In this document: positions 14,821 through 23,772 of the stretch, piece after piece
Numbering within the stretch: position 1 is the stretch's first letter
How the letters are laid out: the number at the start of each line of letters is the position of its first letter
From: Zunongwangia sp. ESRF-bin46
GTDB lineage: Bacteria; Bacteroidota; Bacteroidia; Flavobacteriales; Flavobacteriaceae
Reading direction: 5' to 3'
DNA length: 64,000 bases
Assembly: GCA_002631855.1 (NCBI GenBank)
Contig: NTLF01000017.1
Span: 1 to 64,000, forward strand
Program-made: the position numbers and the translations under genes
Notes under the pieces: model-generated
What the model was told of the DNA's origin: nothing
Databases searched by the model: none
What the model saw: the letters and a program-made list of their open reading frames with translations, nothing else

Positions 14821-15660
14821 CTACTTTTGTTCGCTACTAGCGGTATTACCTTGATATACTTTCCGCTTAGGGATGGGGATTTCGATACCGTTTGTATCTA
14901 ACGCTTTTTTTACAGCTTCCAGTTGTTCCCAATATGCAGGCCAATATTCGGTAGAAGCCACCCAACAGCGGGCTTTTAATTTCATTTCATACTCACCTAT
15001 TTCATCTAAATACACCTCGACTGGTAAGTCTTTTATTAATTCGGGATGCTTTTTTAAAGCTCCTATAACAATCTGTCGTATGGTATCCATATCGGTATCA
15101 AAAGAAAACTTAAGGTTGAGATCGATACGGCGATAGGGTTCCATCGTGCGGTTATCCACATCGCTGTTTGATACATTGCCATTGGGCATGGTAACCATTC
15201 TGCCATCAAATGTTTTAATACGGGTGTACAATATGTCAATTTTTTGTACAAACCCTAAGTTGTTGTTCACATGGATTAAGTCGCCTACTTTAAAAGGCTT
15301 AAATACTAGAATGAGGACACCACCGGCAAAATTTGCCAAACTTCCTTGAAGCGCCAATCCTATAGCAATACCGGCCGCTCCAAAAACAGCAATAAACGAA
15401 GTGGTCTTGATACCAAGAATAGAACCAATGATAAAAAAAAGCAATCCATACAGTAAAAAGATACTAAGGCTTTCTACGAAGGTCTTTAGCGATAATTCTA
15501 CACGGGATTTTTTTAAGGTGCGCTTTAGCACACTCATAATAAGCTTAATTAAAAAAATCCCGATAATGAGACTGACTACAGCGTAAATGAGCTCAGGGCC
15601 TATTTCAATCAAAAAATTTAATAGCTGTTCTTTTAACTGTAACCAGAAATCTTTATTCAT
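14821..15660 (-). CDS. MscS-type small-conductance mechanosensitive channel
   Basis: 279 residues, the size of E. coli MscS. Three transmembrane helices: about 20-42 (AVVSLIIGIFLIKLIMSVL), 62-85 (FLLYGLLFFIIGSIL), and the pore helix with its glycine/alanine-rich face (FGAAGIAIGLALQGSLANFAGG, about 93-114). A cytoplasmic beta and alpha/beta domain follows (FKVGDLIHV, GRMVTMPNGNVSN, DTDMDTIRQIV). It releases osmolytes on hypo-osmotic shock. It stands at the right border of the accessory block. Confidence 0.95.
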   Translation of the reverse strand: MNKDFWLQLKEQLLNFLIEIGPELIYAVVSLIIGIFLIKLIMSVLKRTLKKSRVELSLKTFVESLSIFLLYGLLFFIIGSILGIKTTSFIAVFGAAGIAIGLALQGSLANFAGGVLILVFKPFKVGDLIHVNNNLGFVQKIDILYTRIKTFDGRMVTMPNGNVSNSDVDNRTMEPYRRIDLNLKFSFDTDMDTIRQIVIGALKKHPELIKDLPVEVYLDEIGEYEMKLKARCWVASTEYWPAYWEQLEAVKKALDTNGIEIPIPKRKVYQGNTASSEQK

Positions 15661-15751
15661 AGCTTTGAATATAAGGTAATTTTATCAATTAGATAAATTT
15701 TGGTGTTCAGTAGCCAGTGTTTTTATACTTGCTCATATCCCATATATCCCA

Positions 15752-16408
15752 TTACCTATTACTAAGCCACTCTTTAAATTCTTGAAAGTTCTGTGGGGCA
15801 ACACCGTGACCAACGGGAAATTCAGAATAGGCGGCTTCAATGCCCAGGTTTTTTAAAAAAGGCTTTGTTTTTCGTGCCCAGTCCACAGGAATAACTTGAT
15901 CAACGCTTCCGTGAGAGGTGTACACATTCAGTTTGCTGAAATCATTTTCAGTATAGTCTTTTTTCAGAATGTCTTCATTTATATACCCACTCAATCCAAT
16001 TATATTCTTGACTTTTTCAGGATAGCTAAGTGCTACGGCAAAGCTTAAAATAGTTCCTTGGCTAAAACCTAGCAGCGTTACTTGGTCTTCGTCTATGTTG
16101 TATTTTTCAATAATCTCATCAATACAATTAGCAATAAGATCGCGAGAGGCAATGGCTTGTTTGGTATCGCTAAATTTACCATCGGTATTGTCAAAATAGA
16201 TGTTATACCAAGCGTTTCCGTAGGGTTGCATTGGGATAGGCGCTTTTAATGAAATGATGGTGTAGGTATCGGGAAGTTCGCCTGCAAATGAAAAAAGATC
16301 GTTTTCATCACTTCCAAAGCCGTGTAACATAATAATTACAGGTGATTTTTCAGAAGAAGTTGAAGCGGGTTTAAAATTATGCTGAAGTTGTAACTGCTGT
16401 TTTTCCAT
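15752..16408 (-). CDS. Alpha/beta-hydrolase, phospholipase/carboxylesterase family
   Basis: 218 residues of the YpfH/EstB-like carboxylesterase family. Oxyanion segment IIMLHGFGSDENDL near the N-terminus, nucleophile elbow LLGFSQGT, acid in HGSVDQVIPV, and catalytic His in FPVGHGVAPQ complete the triad. Cytoplasmic; acts on short-chain esters or lysophospholipids. The start is the ATG at 16406-16408; the open frame extends three codons to a TTG, but that TTG lies inside the -7 box. The -7 box ends six bases before the ATG, so the message is nearly leaderless. Confidence 0.92.
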   Translation of the reverse strand: MEKQQLQLQHNFKPASTSSEKSPVIIMLHGFGSDENDLFSFAGELPDTYTIISLKAPIPMQPYGNAWYNIYFDNTDGKFSDTKQAIASRDLIANCIDEIIEKYNIDEDQVTLLGFSQGTILSFAVALSYPEKVKNIIGLSGYINEDILKKDYTENDFSKLNVYTSHGSVDQVIPVDWARKTKPFLKNLGIEAAYSEFPVGHGVAPQNFQEFKEWLSNR

Positions 16409-16414
16409 AGGGTA

Positions 16415-16422
16415 CAAAAATA
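16415..16422 (-). promoter_or_regulatory. -7 box of near-leaderless carboxylesterase gene
   Basis: Minus strand TATTTTTG ends six bases before the ATG at 16408. It overlaps the T-run of the upstream terminator. Confidence 0.45.
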
Positions 16423-16427
16423 AAAAA

Positions 16428-16468
16428 AGCCACTTTCATACTAAAGTTGTGAGCGTATAAAAGTGGCT
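16428..16468 (-). terminator. Terminator of the BatA-pyrC-like operon
   Basis: AGCCACTTT (16428-16436) pairs with AAAGTGGCT (16460-16468), and the minus strand continues into seven T. It closes the minus-strand gene ending at 16491. Confidence 0.7.
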
Positions 16469-16490
16469 AATTTTAAAAGAAATATGGTTT

Positions 16491-16820
16491 TTATCCTATC
16501 CCAGCAAACCATTGTTGAAATTGTTCGCCCAATAACGGAACAGGTTTCTTTTCGCCTTGTACAGCAGCTATGAGCCCTAAAATCCATAGCACTAACAATC
16601 CAACTTGAATAATAAGGCCAAGAATATAAATATCTAACAGCATATTGAGAATTGATAATGCCAGCCCAAGAAGCATAATGCCGAGCATTTGTCGAATATG
16701 ATAAGCGCCCAAAGCTGTTTTGTTATTATTGTGCATGACCAAAGCAATAATCCAGCCTATTAAAGTAATATAGGCGATAATTGCAATGTTTTTACCATTA
16801 TCAGTAGTGGTCTGTTCCAT
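16491..16820 (-). CDS. Small membrane protein, DUF4870-like
   Basis: 109 residues, three predicted membrane helices: about 10-28 (AIIAYITLIGWIIALVMHN), 44-68 and 72-92. A conserved AYHIRQMLGIMLLG segment links the first two. The C-terminus ends in a short cytosolic tail with PVPLLGEQFQQWF. It is clearly related to the neighbouring 105-residue protein upstream, which has AYLTFVGTLIAFFINKE, TWHIKNMFGLLLL and YFSEKFQEWF in the same places, so the pair is a tandem duplication. Flavobacterial relatives are sometimes called import component proteins; no function is established. Confidence 0.88.
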   Translation of the reverse strand: MEQTTTDNGKNIAIIAYITLIGWIIALVMHNNNKTALGAYHIRQMLGIMLLGLALSILNMLLDIYILGLIIQVGLLVLWILGLIAAVQGEKKPVPLLGEQFQQWFAGIG

Positions 16821-16864
16821 AATTTTAAGTGATTAGTTGTTAATACCTTATAAAGATAGGGTAT

Positions 16865-17182
16865 CTAATCTAAAAAAGTAAACCACTCTTGAAATTTCTC
16901 GCTGAAGTAGGGGATTGCTTGTTTTTTGTTTAGAATAGCCATTACCAAAGAAAATGCCCATAGAAAGAAAGCAATAAACCATAATATTTCTCCAAAAAAC
17001 AAATCGATATAAGCTTGTGTTACTTGCGATATTATCAATAATAACAACAACCCAAACATATTTTTAATGTGCCACGTAGCAAACTCATGTTTGTTTTCCT
17101 TATTGATAAAAAAAGCGATCAAGGTTCCTACAAAGGTGAGATAAGCAATGATGGCTTTGGTTTTAGCAGAGAGATTATCCAT
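16865..17182 (-). CDS. Small membrane protein, DUF4870-like (tandem paralogue)
   Basis: 105 residues with the same three-helix plan as its downstream neighbour. The start ATG at 17180-17182 overlaps the stop of the dihydroorotase-like gene (17175-17177) by eight bases, showing translational coupling. The short polar segment NKENKHEFATWHIKNMF between helices 1 and 2 is the most conserved part of the pair. It probably resides in the inner membrane; role unknown. Confidence 0.88.
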   Translation of the reverse strand: MDNLSAKTKAIIAYLTFVGTLIAFFINKENKHEFATWHIKNMFGLLLLLIISQVTQAYIDLFFGEILWFIAFFLWAFSLVMAILNKKQAIPYFSEKFQEWFTFLD

Positions 17183-18437
17183 TATTTTTTAGTACCAGTT
17201 TATTGTTCGCAAAGATGCCGTATGCTTTTCCTTTCATCTTTTTATTTAAAAATGCTGAATTTTTTGAAGTTGAAATAATATCGGTTTCCGAAAAGGTCCA
17301 GGTTTCATCTGGGTTAAAAAAAGTAAGATTGGCTTTGTTTCCTTCTTTAATTGTTTCAGAAGGAATTCCAAATCTATTCTTTAAGTTATTTAAAGCGTTG
17401 ACAGTGTTTTCGGTGTCTAAAATAGTTCGTAAAGCGCCAAAACAAGATTCCAGCCCGATGCTTCCAAAATAGGCGTGGTCAAATTCGGTTTTTTTGTGCT
17501 CAACATCAATAGGATCGTGATCGCTCGTTACTCCATCAATAATACCCTCTTTTAGGCCTTTAAGCAAAGCTTTTGTGTCTTCTTTAGTACGTAATGGTGG
17601 CAATACTTTATAATGCGTATCAAAGTCTTCTAACAGGTCATCTGTCAAGGTTAAATTTGAAATGGAAACGCTACACGTTACATCCAATCCTTGTTTTTTA
17701 GCTTCTTTAATAAGTTGAACCGATTTTTTAGTAGAAATTGTCGGTATGTGTAGTTTCCCGCCCGTATATTCAAGAATATAAAGGTCACGGGTAATTTGTA
17801 GTTCTTCTGAAAAAGCCGGAATTCCTTTTAGGCCTAATTTGGTGCTGTTGATGCCTTCGTTCATCATTCCGTTTTTTGCCACTGAATAATCTAACGGAAA
17901 CGATTGTACCAAACCATCAAAATTCTGGGTGTATTGCAAGGCTATTTTTAAGAGGTTGGCATTGGCAATGGGTTTTTTATAATCGTAAAATGAAATGGCG
18001 CCTTCGTTTTGCATATCGAATAATTCGGCTAAATCTTTGCTTTCACTTTTTACCGTAAGCGCGCCAATAGGGTAGAGGGACACCGCATTGTTATGAGCTT
18101 GCGATTTTAAAAACTTGATGTTCGATTTACTATCGGTAACCGGTTGGGTGTTGGCATTAACGGCTACGTGTGCAAAACCACTTTCGGCGGCTGTTTGCAG
18201 ACCGTTTTGGATGGTTTCACGTTCTTCAAAACCTGGTTCACCAAATGATACACTGCTGTCAAACCATCCTTGCGAAACGTGCAGGTTTTCTAAAGAAACC
18301 TCTTTTACTTTTTTGGGGTTTTTAAGTGTTGCTGCAATTTTTTTAATCGTACCGTTTTCAATAAGTATATCCCTCTTTTTAGTATGGTGCTTGCTTTGAG
18401 GGTCCAGTATGGTTGCGGCTTTTATAAATATATCCAT
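17175..18437 (-). CDS. Dihydroorotase-like protein with metal ligands lost
   Basis: 420 residues, full-length type I dihydroorotase fold (amidohydrolase). The zinc-binding D-x-H-x-H-x-R-x-P-G motif is replaced by DSSVSFGEPG (60-69): both His are Ser and the Arg is Gly. The later ligands are also gone: the HVST His is Thr (LHIPTIST) and the HH segment reads SISNL; only the Asp of TSDHDP survives. It therefore cannot bind the usual metal pair. Non-catalytic homologues in other bacteria act as scaffolds for aspartate transcarbamoylase. It is co-transcribed with a BatA-type gene upstream and two small membrane proteins downstream. Confidence 0.92.
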   Translation of the reverse strand: MDIFIKAATILDPQSKHHTKKRDILIENGTIKKIAATLKNPKKVKEVSLENLHVSQGWFDSSVSFGEPGFEERETIQNGLQTAAESGFAHVAVNANTQPVTDSKSNIKFLKSQAHNNAVSLYPIGALTVKSESKDLAELFDMQNEGAISFYDYKKPIANANLLKIALQYTQNFDGLVQSFPLDYSVAKNGMMNEGINSTKLGLKGIPAFSEELQITRDLYILEYTGGKLHIPTISTKKSVQLIKEAKKQGLDVTCSVSISNLTLTDDLLEDFDTHYKVLPPLRTKEDTKALLKGLKEGIIDGVTSDHDPIDVEHKKTEFDHAYFGSIGLESCFGALRTILDTENTVNALNNLKNRFGIPSETIKEGNKANLTFFNPDETWTFSETDIISTSKNSAFLNKKMKGKAYGIFANNKLVLKNNG

Positions 18438-18488
18438 CGGTTTTCTTTTAGTTAGCAGACTTTGGTGTTATAAGGTTCAACTTAAGCA

Positions 18489-20411
18489 TTACTTGAAAAA
18501 TTTTAAAACCAGCATCTCTATTAGTAAGAACAGTACTGCAAAAATAACAAACCATTTCCAAAAACTGTTGATATTGTTTGCTTCTGTAATACTTTCAAAA
18601 AGCTCTGAAATTGATGCATTATTATTTACACTGTTCCAGTTTTCAGTGTTTAAATACTGTAAATTGCTTTCGTTTCGGTTAAAGTTATAACTAATATTCG
18701 TAATAAAGTCAGTCTCTTTTACTATATCAAAAGTACTGGAAGCAGCGGGTTCTTCAATAGTTGTTACTGCTACTTTATTGGCTTTAGTTTGTTGCAACGG
18801 AATGAACACATTACTACTATCTTTAATTTTAAGTATCTCATCTTCCATTAATTGAATTGCGACATCAAAATTATTTTGCTTCCCGATGGTGTAATACAAA
18901 TTAGGTAACGCCAAACTTTGTTGCGCCATATTGTAAAACGTTGGGACGATTAAAGGTGAATTTTGAAAATTTGAATTTTCCAGATTGATAGGGGCACTTA
19001 AAAAGTAGGTGTTGCTTTTCTGAAATATAAACGGCTTTCCATCTTCATAGTTTAGAACAGAAGTAGCATTGGTATTGGCTTGGTAATAGGAATTTACAGT
19101 AGGATATTGAAAGTTTACTACCCTTTTTTCAAAAACGTTTTGGTACAACGGATGGTCGAAAACAATCTGTGTTATCTGTTTTTCAGAAGAAATCTTCCCT
19201 GAAAAACTTCCCATTCCTAACGTAGCTAACAAATTATTATAATCGTTTATCTCTGCTTGTTCTGAAGGGATTACCAACACACTACCACCATTAGCACTGA
19301 AGGATTGTGTAGCGGTAACCAACGATGCGGGAATAGAAGTAAGCCCGTTTATGACAATAAAATCTTTATTGGGAATTTCATTATAATTTAGACTGTTTTG
19401 GGTTTGCTGGGTGTACTCAAACTCTTCTTGGTTGAACAACCGCTGTAAAAAACCGGAATCGGCTTCGTTAATAGAAAGGACTTTTATTTTTTTAGGCGCA
19501 TTGATGCTGAAAAACAAGTTATTGTCATAGGGTAAGTTAGGGTCTGTGATTCCTAACCTTCCTTTAAAGTCTGAAGTATTTTCAATATCAAAAACCGTGG
19601 TGTTAGTGTTGTTTGATGAAAAATCAACTGCGGTTTTTGCCACCAGTGTTTTTCCATTAAATAGGGAAACAGGGACGCTTTCCGGCACGTCACCACTTGC
19701 TGAAACATCCACTTTAAGCTGAATATTGTTTCCGTTTTTTGAAGAAATATAAACTGAATCCACAGCTATGTTATTGGTGTTTACCGGTTGTAGCTGAACA
19801 GTATTAATGGTTACATTTTCAGGGGCTTCAGGAAAGGTTTCGTTTTGTTGAAAATCTGAAATAAGGATCAATCGTTTATCTGATGCTTCAGAATCTGAAA
19901 AAAGTTGGTTGGCTTTCAGAATTACTTCCGAAAGTGATAATTGTCCTTGTGAATAGGAAACGGAAAGTATTTCACTTTTAAAGTCTTGTAAAGAGGCGTT
20001 TTTTCTTGTGTAATCATTAGTAAACCAACTTATTTTTTCTGAAGGTATTTGTAAGTTGTACAGTTCTTGTAAGCTTCGGTTTAACAATGGGCCATTAGTA
20101 CCTTTTGCTTGCATACTAAAGGAATTGTCAATGTACAAAACCGTTTCTTTTTCGGAATTCAACGCTGTTTTGGTGGCGGTAAACGGTTGGGCAAATGCTA
20201 TTATAATGCAGGCTAATGCTAATAATCGTAATAAGAGAGTAATCCATTTTTTAAGTTGGGAACTTTTACGTGTTTGTATGCTTACTTTCTTTAAAAAAGC
20301 AACATTGGTAAAGTCTACTTGTTTAAAACGCCGTAATTGAAAAAGATGGATAAATATGGGGATGAGCAGTAAAAAGAGGGCGTAAAGAAGTTCTGGGTGT
20401 TGAAACTGCAT
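18489..20411 (-). CDS. BatA-domain membrane protein (aerotolerance-type)
   Basis: 640 residues. The N-terminal 90 residues are the BatA/aerotolerance-regulator domain (TIGR02226): MQFQHPELLYALFLLLIPI, LRRFKQVDFTNVAFL and a second membrane helix LLLRLLALACIIIAFAQPF. A von Willebrand A-like domain follows (VLYIDNSFSMQAKG at about 92, with a MIDAS-like D-x-S-x-S). A long periplasmic part and a final membrane helix (FWKWFVIFAVLFLLIEMLVL) complete it. It is probably an inner-membrane protein with a large periplasmic domain. The gene precedes the dihydroorotase-like gene by 51 bases, an order I know from other flavobacteria. Exact function unknown. Confidence 0.9.
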   Translation of the reverse strand: MQFQHPELLYALFLLLIPIFIHLFQLRRFKQVDFTNVAFLKKVSIQTRKSSQLKKWITLLLRLLALACIIIAFAQPFTATKTALNSEKETVLYIDNSFSMQAKGTNGPLLNRSLQELYNLQIPSEKISWFTNDYTRKNASLQDFKSEILSVSYSQGQLSLSEVILKANQLFSDSEASDKRLILISDFQQNETFPEAPENVTINTVQLQPVNTNNIAVDSVYISSKNGNNIQLKVDVSASGDVPESVPVSLFNGKTLVAKTAVDFSSNNTNTTVFDIENTSDFKGRLGITDPNLPYDNNLFFSINAPKKIKVLSINEADSGFLQRLFNQEEFEYTQQTQNSLNYNEIPNKDFIVINGLTSIPASLVTATQSFSANGGSVLVIPSEQAEINDYNNLLATLGMGSFSGKISSEKQITQIVFDHPLYQNVFEKRVVNFQYPTVNSYYQANTNATSVLNYEDGKPFIFQKSNTYFLSAPINLENSNFQNSPLIVPTFYNMAQQSLALPNLYYTIGKQNNFDVAIQLMEDEILKIKDSSNVFIPLQQTKANKVAVTTIEEPAASSTFDIVKETDFITNISYNFNRNESNLQYLNTENWNSVNNNASISELFESITEANNINSFWKWFVIFAVLFLLIEMLVLKFFK

Positions 20412-20457
20412 CCTATTGATTATTGCTCAAATATATAAAATGCTGAGTAAACAATTG

Positions 20458-21654
20458 CTATTTCTTTACGGTAAAGATGAAGGTACTTCCTTGCCCAATA
20501 TCTGACTCAAGGGAAATGCTTCCACCCATTTTATTGACTAAGTTTTTAACGGTTGCCAAACCAATACCGGTTCCTTGTTTTCCTTCCCGGTCTTTCACAC
20601 CAGTAGTTTTAAAAAGTTCAAAAATGTCACTTTGTATTGCTTTGTCAATCCCTATCCCATTATCTTGTATGGTAAATTGATGGTGGTTTTTTAAACTTTT
20701 ATACTCGATTCTCACTTTTGTTCTTTCGGAAGTATTGTACTTTAAGGCATTGTCAACTAAATTAAGTACGATTTGCGTAAGTGCAGCTTCGTTGATATTT
20801 TTTACAATGCCTTCTGTTGGATATTCAAAAACAGCCTGTTGGATAATGAGCATTTCTTTAATTTTTTCAAAAAAATCCTTTAAGTATATGTCGGTTTTTT
20901 GTTTATCCAGTAGCTTATTCGCTTTATAATAGCCTAATGTTCCGTCTATGTATTCTTTTAATGTATAAGAGGACTCTTCAATATAATCTAGGTACGTTAA
21001 AGAGTCTTCATTTAAGTTACCTACATTTTCATCCCGCAACAATCTAGTTAAAGACGTAATATTTGCCAACGGCGATTTTAAATCGTGCGAAACTATATGG
21101 GCGAAGTTTTCAAGCTGTTTATTACGTTTTATAAGTTCGTTTTCGGCATTCTTTAGTTGGTGGTTTTTCTTACGAAGTTCTAATAAACTTACAATCTGTT
21201 CTGCTAAAGAAACAAGCGTATCACATTGTACGTTAGTGAGTTTCCTAGGAATATGATCATACACACACAAGGTACCTAGGGCATAGCCTTCAGGGTTAAT
21301 GAGTGGTACACCTGCATAAAATCGAACTTTATATTCTTTTACAATTGGGCTGTCTTTAAAAATCTCACTCTTATGTATATCGTTTACCATATAAATCTTC
21401 TCATGACTTTGAATGGCCCAGGTACAAAATGAAATATCTCTTGGGGTTTTATCCAGTGAGATGCCGTAGCAGGAAAGTAAATGATTGTTGGTTTTGTATA
21501 TTAAAGAAACAAAAGCGATAGGCATGTTACACACATTGGCTGCAAGATTTGTAATGTTATTAAAATCTGGTGCAGTCTGTGTGTTTAATAATTTATACTC
21601 TTTAAGCGCGTCTAAACGCTCTTTTTCATTCTTTGAGGGTTGAGGAATCGTCAT
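20458..21654 (-). CDS. GAF-domain sensor histidine kinase
   Basis: 398 residues, no membrane segment, so a soluble sensor. GAF domain at about 25-165 (FCTWAIQSHEKIYMVND and VRFYAGVPLINPEGYALGTLCVYD are typical), HisKA with FAHIVSHDLKSPL (phospho-acceptor His190), then the ATPase with N box NLVDNALKYN, G1 DNGIGID and G2 GTGIGLATV. No receiver domain and no response-regulator gene are nearby. It is about equally long and similar throughout to the next kinase upstream; both have the acceptor His at residue 190, which indicates a tandem duplication. Confidence 0.94.
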   Translation of the reverse strand: MTIPQPSKNEKERLDALKEYKLLNTQTAPDFNNITNLAANVCNMPIAFVSLIYKTNNHLLSCYGISLDKTPRDISFCTWAIQSHEKIYMVNDIHKSEIFKDSPIVKEYKVRFYAGVPLINPEGYALGTLCVYDHIPRKLTNVQCDTLVSLAEQIVSLLELRKKNHQLKNAENELIKRNKQLENFAHIVSHDLKSPLANITSLTRLLRDENVGNLNEDSLTYLDYIEESSYTLKEYIDGTLGYYKANKLLDKQKTDIYLKDFFEKIKEMLIIQQAVFEYPTEGIVKNINEAALTQIVLNLVDNALKYNTSERTKVRIEYKSLKNHHQFTIQDNGIGIDKAIQSDIFELFKTTGVKDREGKQGTGIGLATVKNLVNKMGGSISLESDIGQGSTFIFTVKK

Positions 21655-21691
21655 AAGCTACTCTATTTACGAAGTAAATGCAACTTGGGTT

Positions 21692-22894
21692 TTATTTGCA
21701 TTCTATAGAAAACTCAAAAGTTGTGCCTTTTCCTAATTCTGAAGAAACATTTATATCACCCCCTAAGTTTGTGACGAGTTTTTTTACAGTAGATAACCCA
21801 ATACCGTTTCCTTTTTTCCCATTTCTGTCTAATGTATTAAGAGTAGTAAACAGGTTGAAGATTTCTTTTAATTTTTCTCTTTTAATTCCCACACCATTAT
21901 CTGAAATTTTGATAAACAGCATCCCTTCTTTCTTTTTACAATCTATATCTATGACAATTTTATCCTTGTCATTATATTTTAAGGAATTACCAATAAGGTT
22001 AATTAAAATTTGTTCTAATGCAGCACGGTTGCAGGATACTTCAAGGTTTTCTTCGGGTAGGTTTATTTCACAATCCACATTAATATTGAGTAACTCAACA
22101 ATCTCTTCAAACAAATGATGTGTATCAAACTCTTCAAAAGACTTCTGTGCCGTTTTATCACTTTCATAATGCTCTAACAGCCCAGTTATGTATTCACTTA
22201 ACGTAAATGAAGATTGTTTTAAGTAATCTAAATATTCAACACCTTGTTCGTCCATACGTTCTCCATACTTCTTTTTTAAAATATCTGAAGTAACAATCAT
22301 ATTGGCCAAAGGCATTTTCATATCATGAGAAATGATACCAGCAAAGTTTTTTAATTGCTCATTATTTTCTTTGAGCTCCTTTTGTAGTTTTTTTAGTATT
22401 AAGTTTTTCTTACGCTCTTCCAGTAAGTTTACCACTTGAGCGGCTAAGGCTTTTAAAGCATCAATCTGTTTAGTGGTTAGTTCCCTTGGTTTTGTGTCAT
22501 ATACACAAAGTGTTCCCAGGGCATATCCATCTGGGTTGTACAATGTCACACCTGCATAAAACCGAATGTTATGCTCTATTACAACAGGGTTATCTTTAAA
22601 ACGAATGTCTTTCAAAGCGTCTTTTACCAAAAAAACCTCTGATGTATCTACAATGGCATGTCCACAAAATGAAGTATCCCTTGGGGACTCTTGTAAATCA
22701 ACTCCATGGTGGGATTTCAAGAAATTACGATCCGATCCCATCAAGGTAATAAGGGATATCGGTGTATCGCAAATACTTGCCGTTAAAGTGGTAATGTTGT
22801 CAAAGTCTTTTTCTGGAAGCGTATCCAGCATTTGGTATGACCTTAACGCCGATAGTCGTTCCTGCTCATTGGCTGGAATGGCTGGTTGTATCAA
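21692..22894 (-). CDS. GAF-domain sensor histidine kinase (tandem paralogue)
   Basis: 400 residues: GAF (about 20-165, with SFCGHAIVDTSEVFLVKDAL and VTLYNPDGYALGTLCVYD), HisKA FAGIISHDMKMPL (His190), ATPase NLIGNSLKYN, DNGVGIK, GNGIGLSTV. Soluble. The start is TTG at 22892-22894; no in-frame ATG lies upstream, and the N-terminus aligns with its paralogue from there. A TAAATTTG sequence overlaps this start, so a more downstream start cannot be fully excluded. The phosphotransfer partner is unknown. Confidence 0.93.
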   Translation of the reverse strand: MIQPAIPANEQERLSALRSYQMLDTLPEKDFDNITTLTASICDTPISLITLMGSDRNFLKSHHGVDLQESPRDTSFCGHAIVDTSEVFLVKDALKDIRFKDNPVVIEHNIRFYAGVTLYNPDGYALGTLCVYDTKPRELTTKQIDALKALAAQVVNLLEERKKNLILKKLQKELKENNEQLKNFAGIISHDMKMPLANMIVTSDILKKKYGERMDEQGVEYLDYLKQSSFTLSEYITGLLEHYESDKTAQKSFEEFDTHHLFEEIVELLNINVDCEINLPEENLEVSCNRAALEQILINLIGNSLKYNDKDKIVIDIDCKKKEGMLFIKISDNGVGIKREKLKEIFNLFTTLNTLDRNGKKGNGIGLSTVKKLVTNLGGDINVSSELGKGTTFEFSIECK

Positions 22895-23001
22895 ATTTAT
22901 TTTCTCCTATGGTTTAAAAACCGTTTAAGTTAATTTGTTATAATGTAAAGCTACTAAAATTTTGTTAAGAAACCTACTAATATAATTAAAGCAATAATGT
23001 T

Positions 23002-23769
23002 TTAGAATGCTTCAAAAACACCTAATCCAAACAAAGCAAAATCGTATTTAACGGGATCCGCGGGATCTAATTTACGAAGGGAATTATCTAGTTCATTTAA
23101 AGCTTTTGCATCGTTCTGTTTCCGTTTTAATAGGGAAAGGCTTCTAGCAACCCTCCCGCTGTGAACATCTAGCGGGCAAGAAAGCTGGGAAGGGGATAGG
23201 CTGTTCCAAATACCAAAATCAACGCCGGTATTGTCCTTACGTACCATCCACCTTAAAAACATATTGATTCGTTTTGCTGCGGAATTTTTCAACGGATCGC
23301 TTACGTGTTTTTCAGTTCGTTTTAAATGGGGAAGGCTAAAAAACACCTTTTTAAAATGATGAATTGCGGGTTGAAGCGTGTTTTCTTCAGAAAAGGTTGA
23401 AAAAACCGCTTCCAGTCCATTATGCTCTTTGTAAATATGTTGTAGCGCTTTTATAAAATAGACTAGGTCGTCACTATTAAAGGTACGGTGAACAAAGCCT
23501 GAAAGTGATTCACTATGTTTTTCTTCTGAAAAATTTAAAACATAATCGTGCGGCGAATTTCCCATTAGTTGCATGAGTCGTGTCCCGTTTTTAATAATGC
23601 TTTTTCGGTTGCCCCAAGCGATGGTTGCCACTAAAAAACCAGCTATTTCAATATCTTCTTTTTTTGAAAATTGATGGGGTATTTGTATGGGGTCACTTTC
23701 AATAAAAAGCGGTTGGTTATAGTATGCGGCTTTTTCATCGAGAAACCGTTTTAATTCTGCTCGTCGCAT
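23002..23769 (-). CDS. TIGR02757 family protein
   Basis: 255 residues matching the conserved bacterial family TIGR02757: LKRFLDEKAAYYNQPLFIES, GFLVATIAWGNRKSIIKNGT and HVSDPLKNSAAKRINMFLRW, ending with CPLDVHSGRVARSLSLL. The conserved LDVHSG and RINMFLRWMVR segments resemble the helix-hairpin-helix DNA-glycosylase superfamily, but no catalytic Lys/Asp pair can be assigned with confidence. It lies four bases upstream of the LolD-like ATPase gene end and is probably independent of it. Function not established. Confidence 0.88.
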   Translation of the reverse strand: MRRAELKRFLDEKAAYYNQPLFIESDPIQIPHQFSKKEDIEIAGFLVATIAWGNRKSIIKNGTRLMQLMGNSPHDYVLNFSEEKHSESLSGFVHRTFNSDDLVYFIKALQHIYKEHNGLEAVFSTFSEENTLQPAIHHFKKVFFSLPHLKRTEKHVSDPLKNSAAKRINMFLRWMVRKDNTGVDFGIWNSLSPSQLSCPLDVHSGRVARSLSLLKRKQNDAKALNELDNSLRKLDPADPVKYDFALFGLGVFEAF

Positions 23770-23772
23770 AAC

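Noticed and set aside
18505-18690. Plus-strand open frames inside the BatA-type gene and similar shadows elsewhere
   Set aside because: They lie fully opposite well-supported genes, lack promoters and give no recognisable product.
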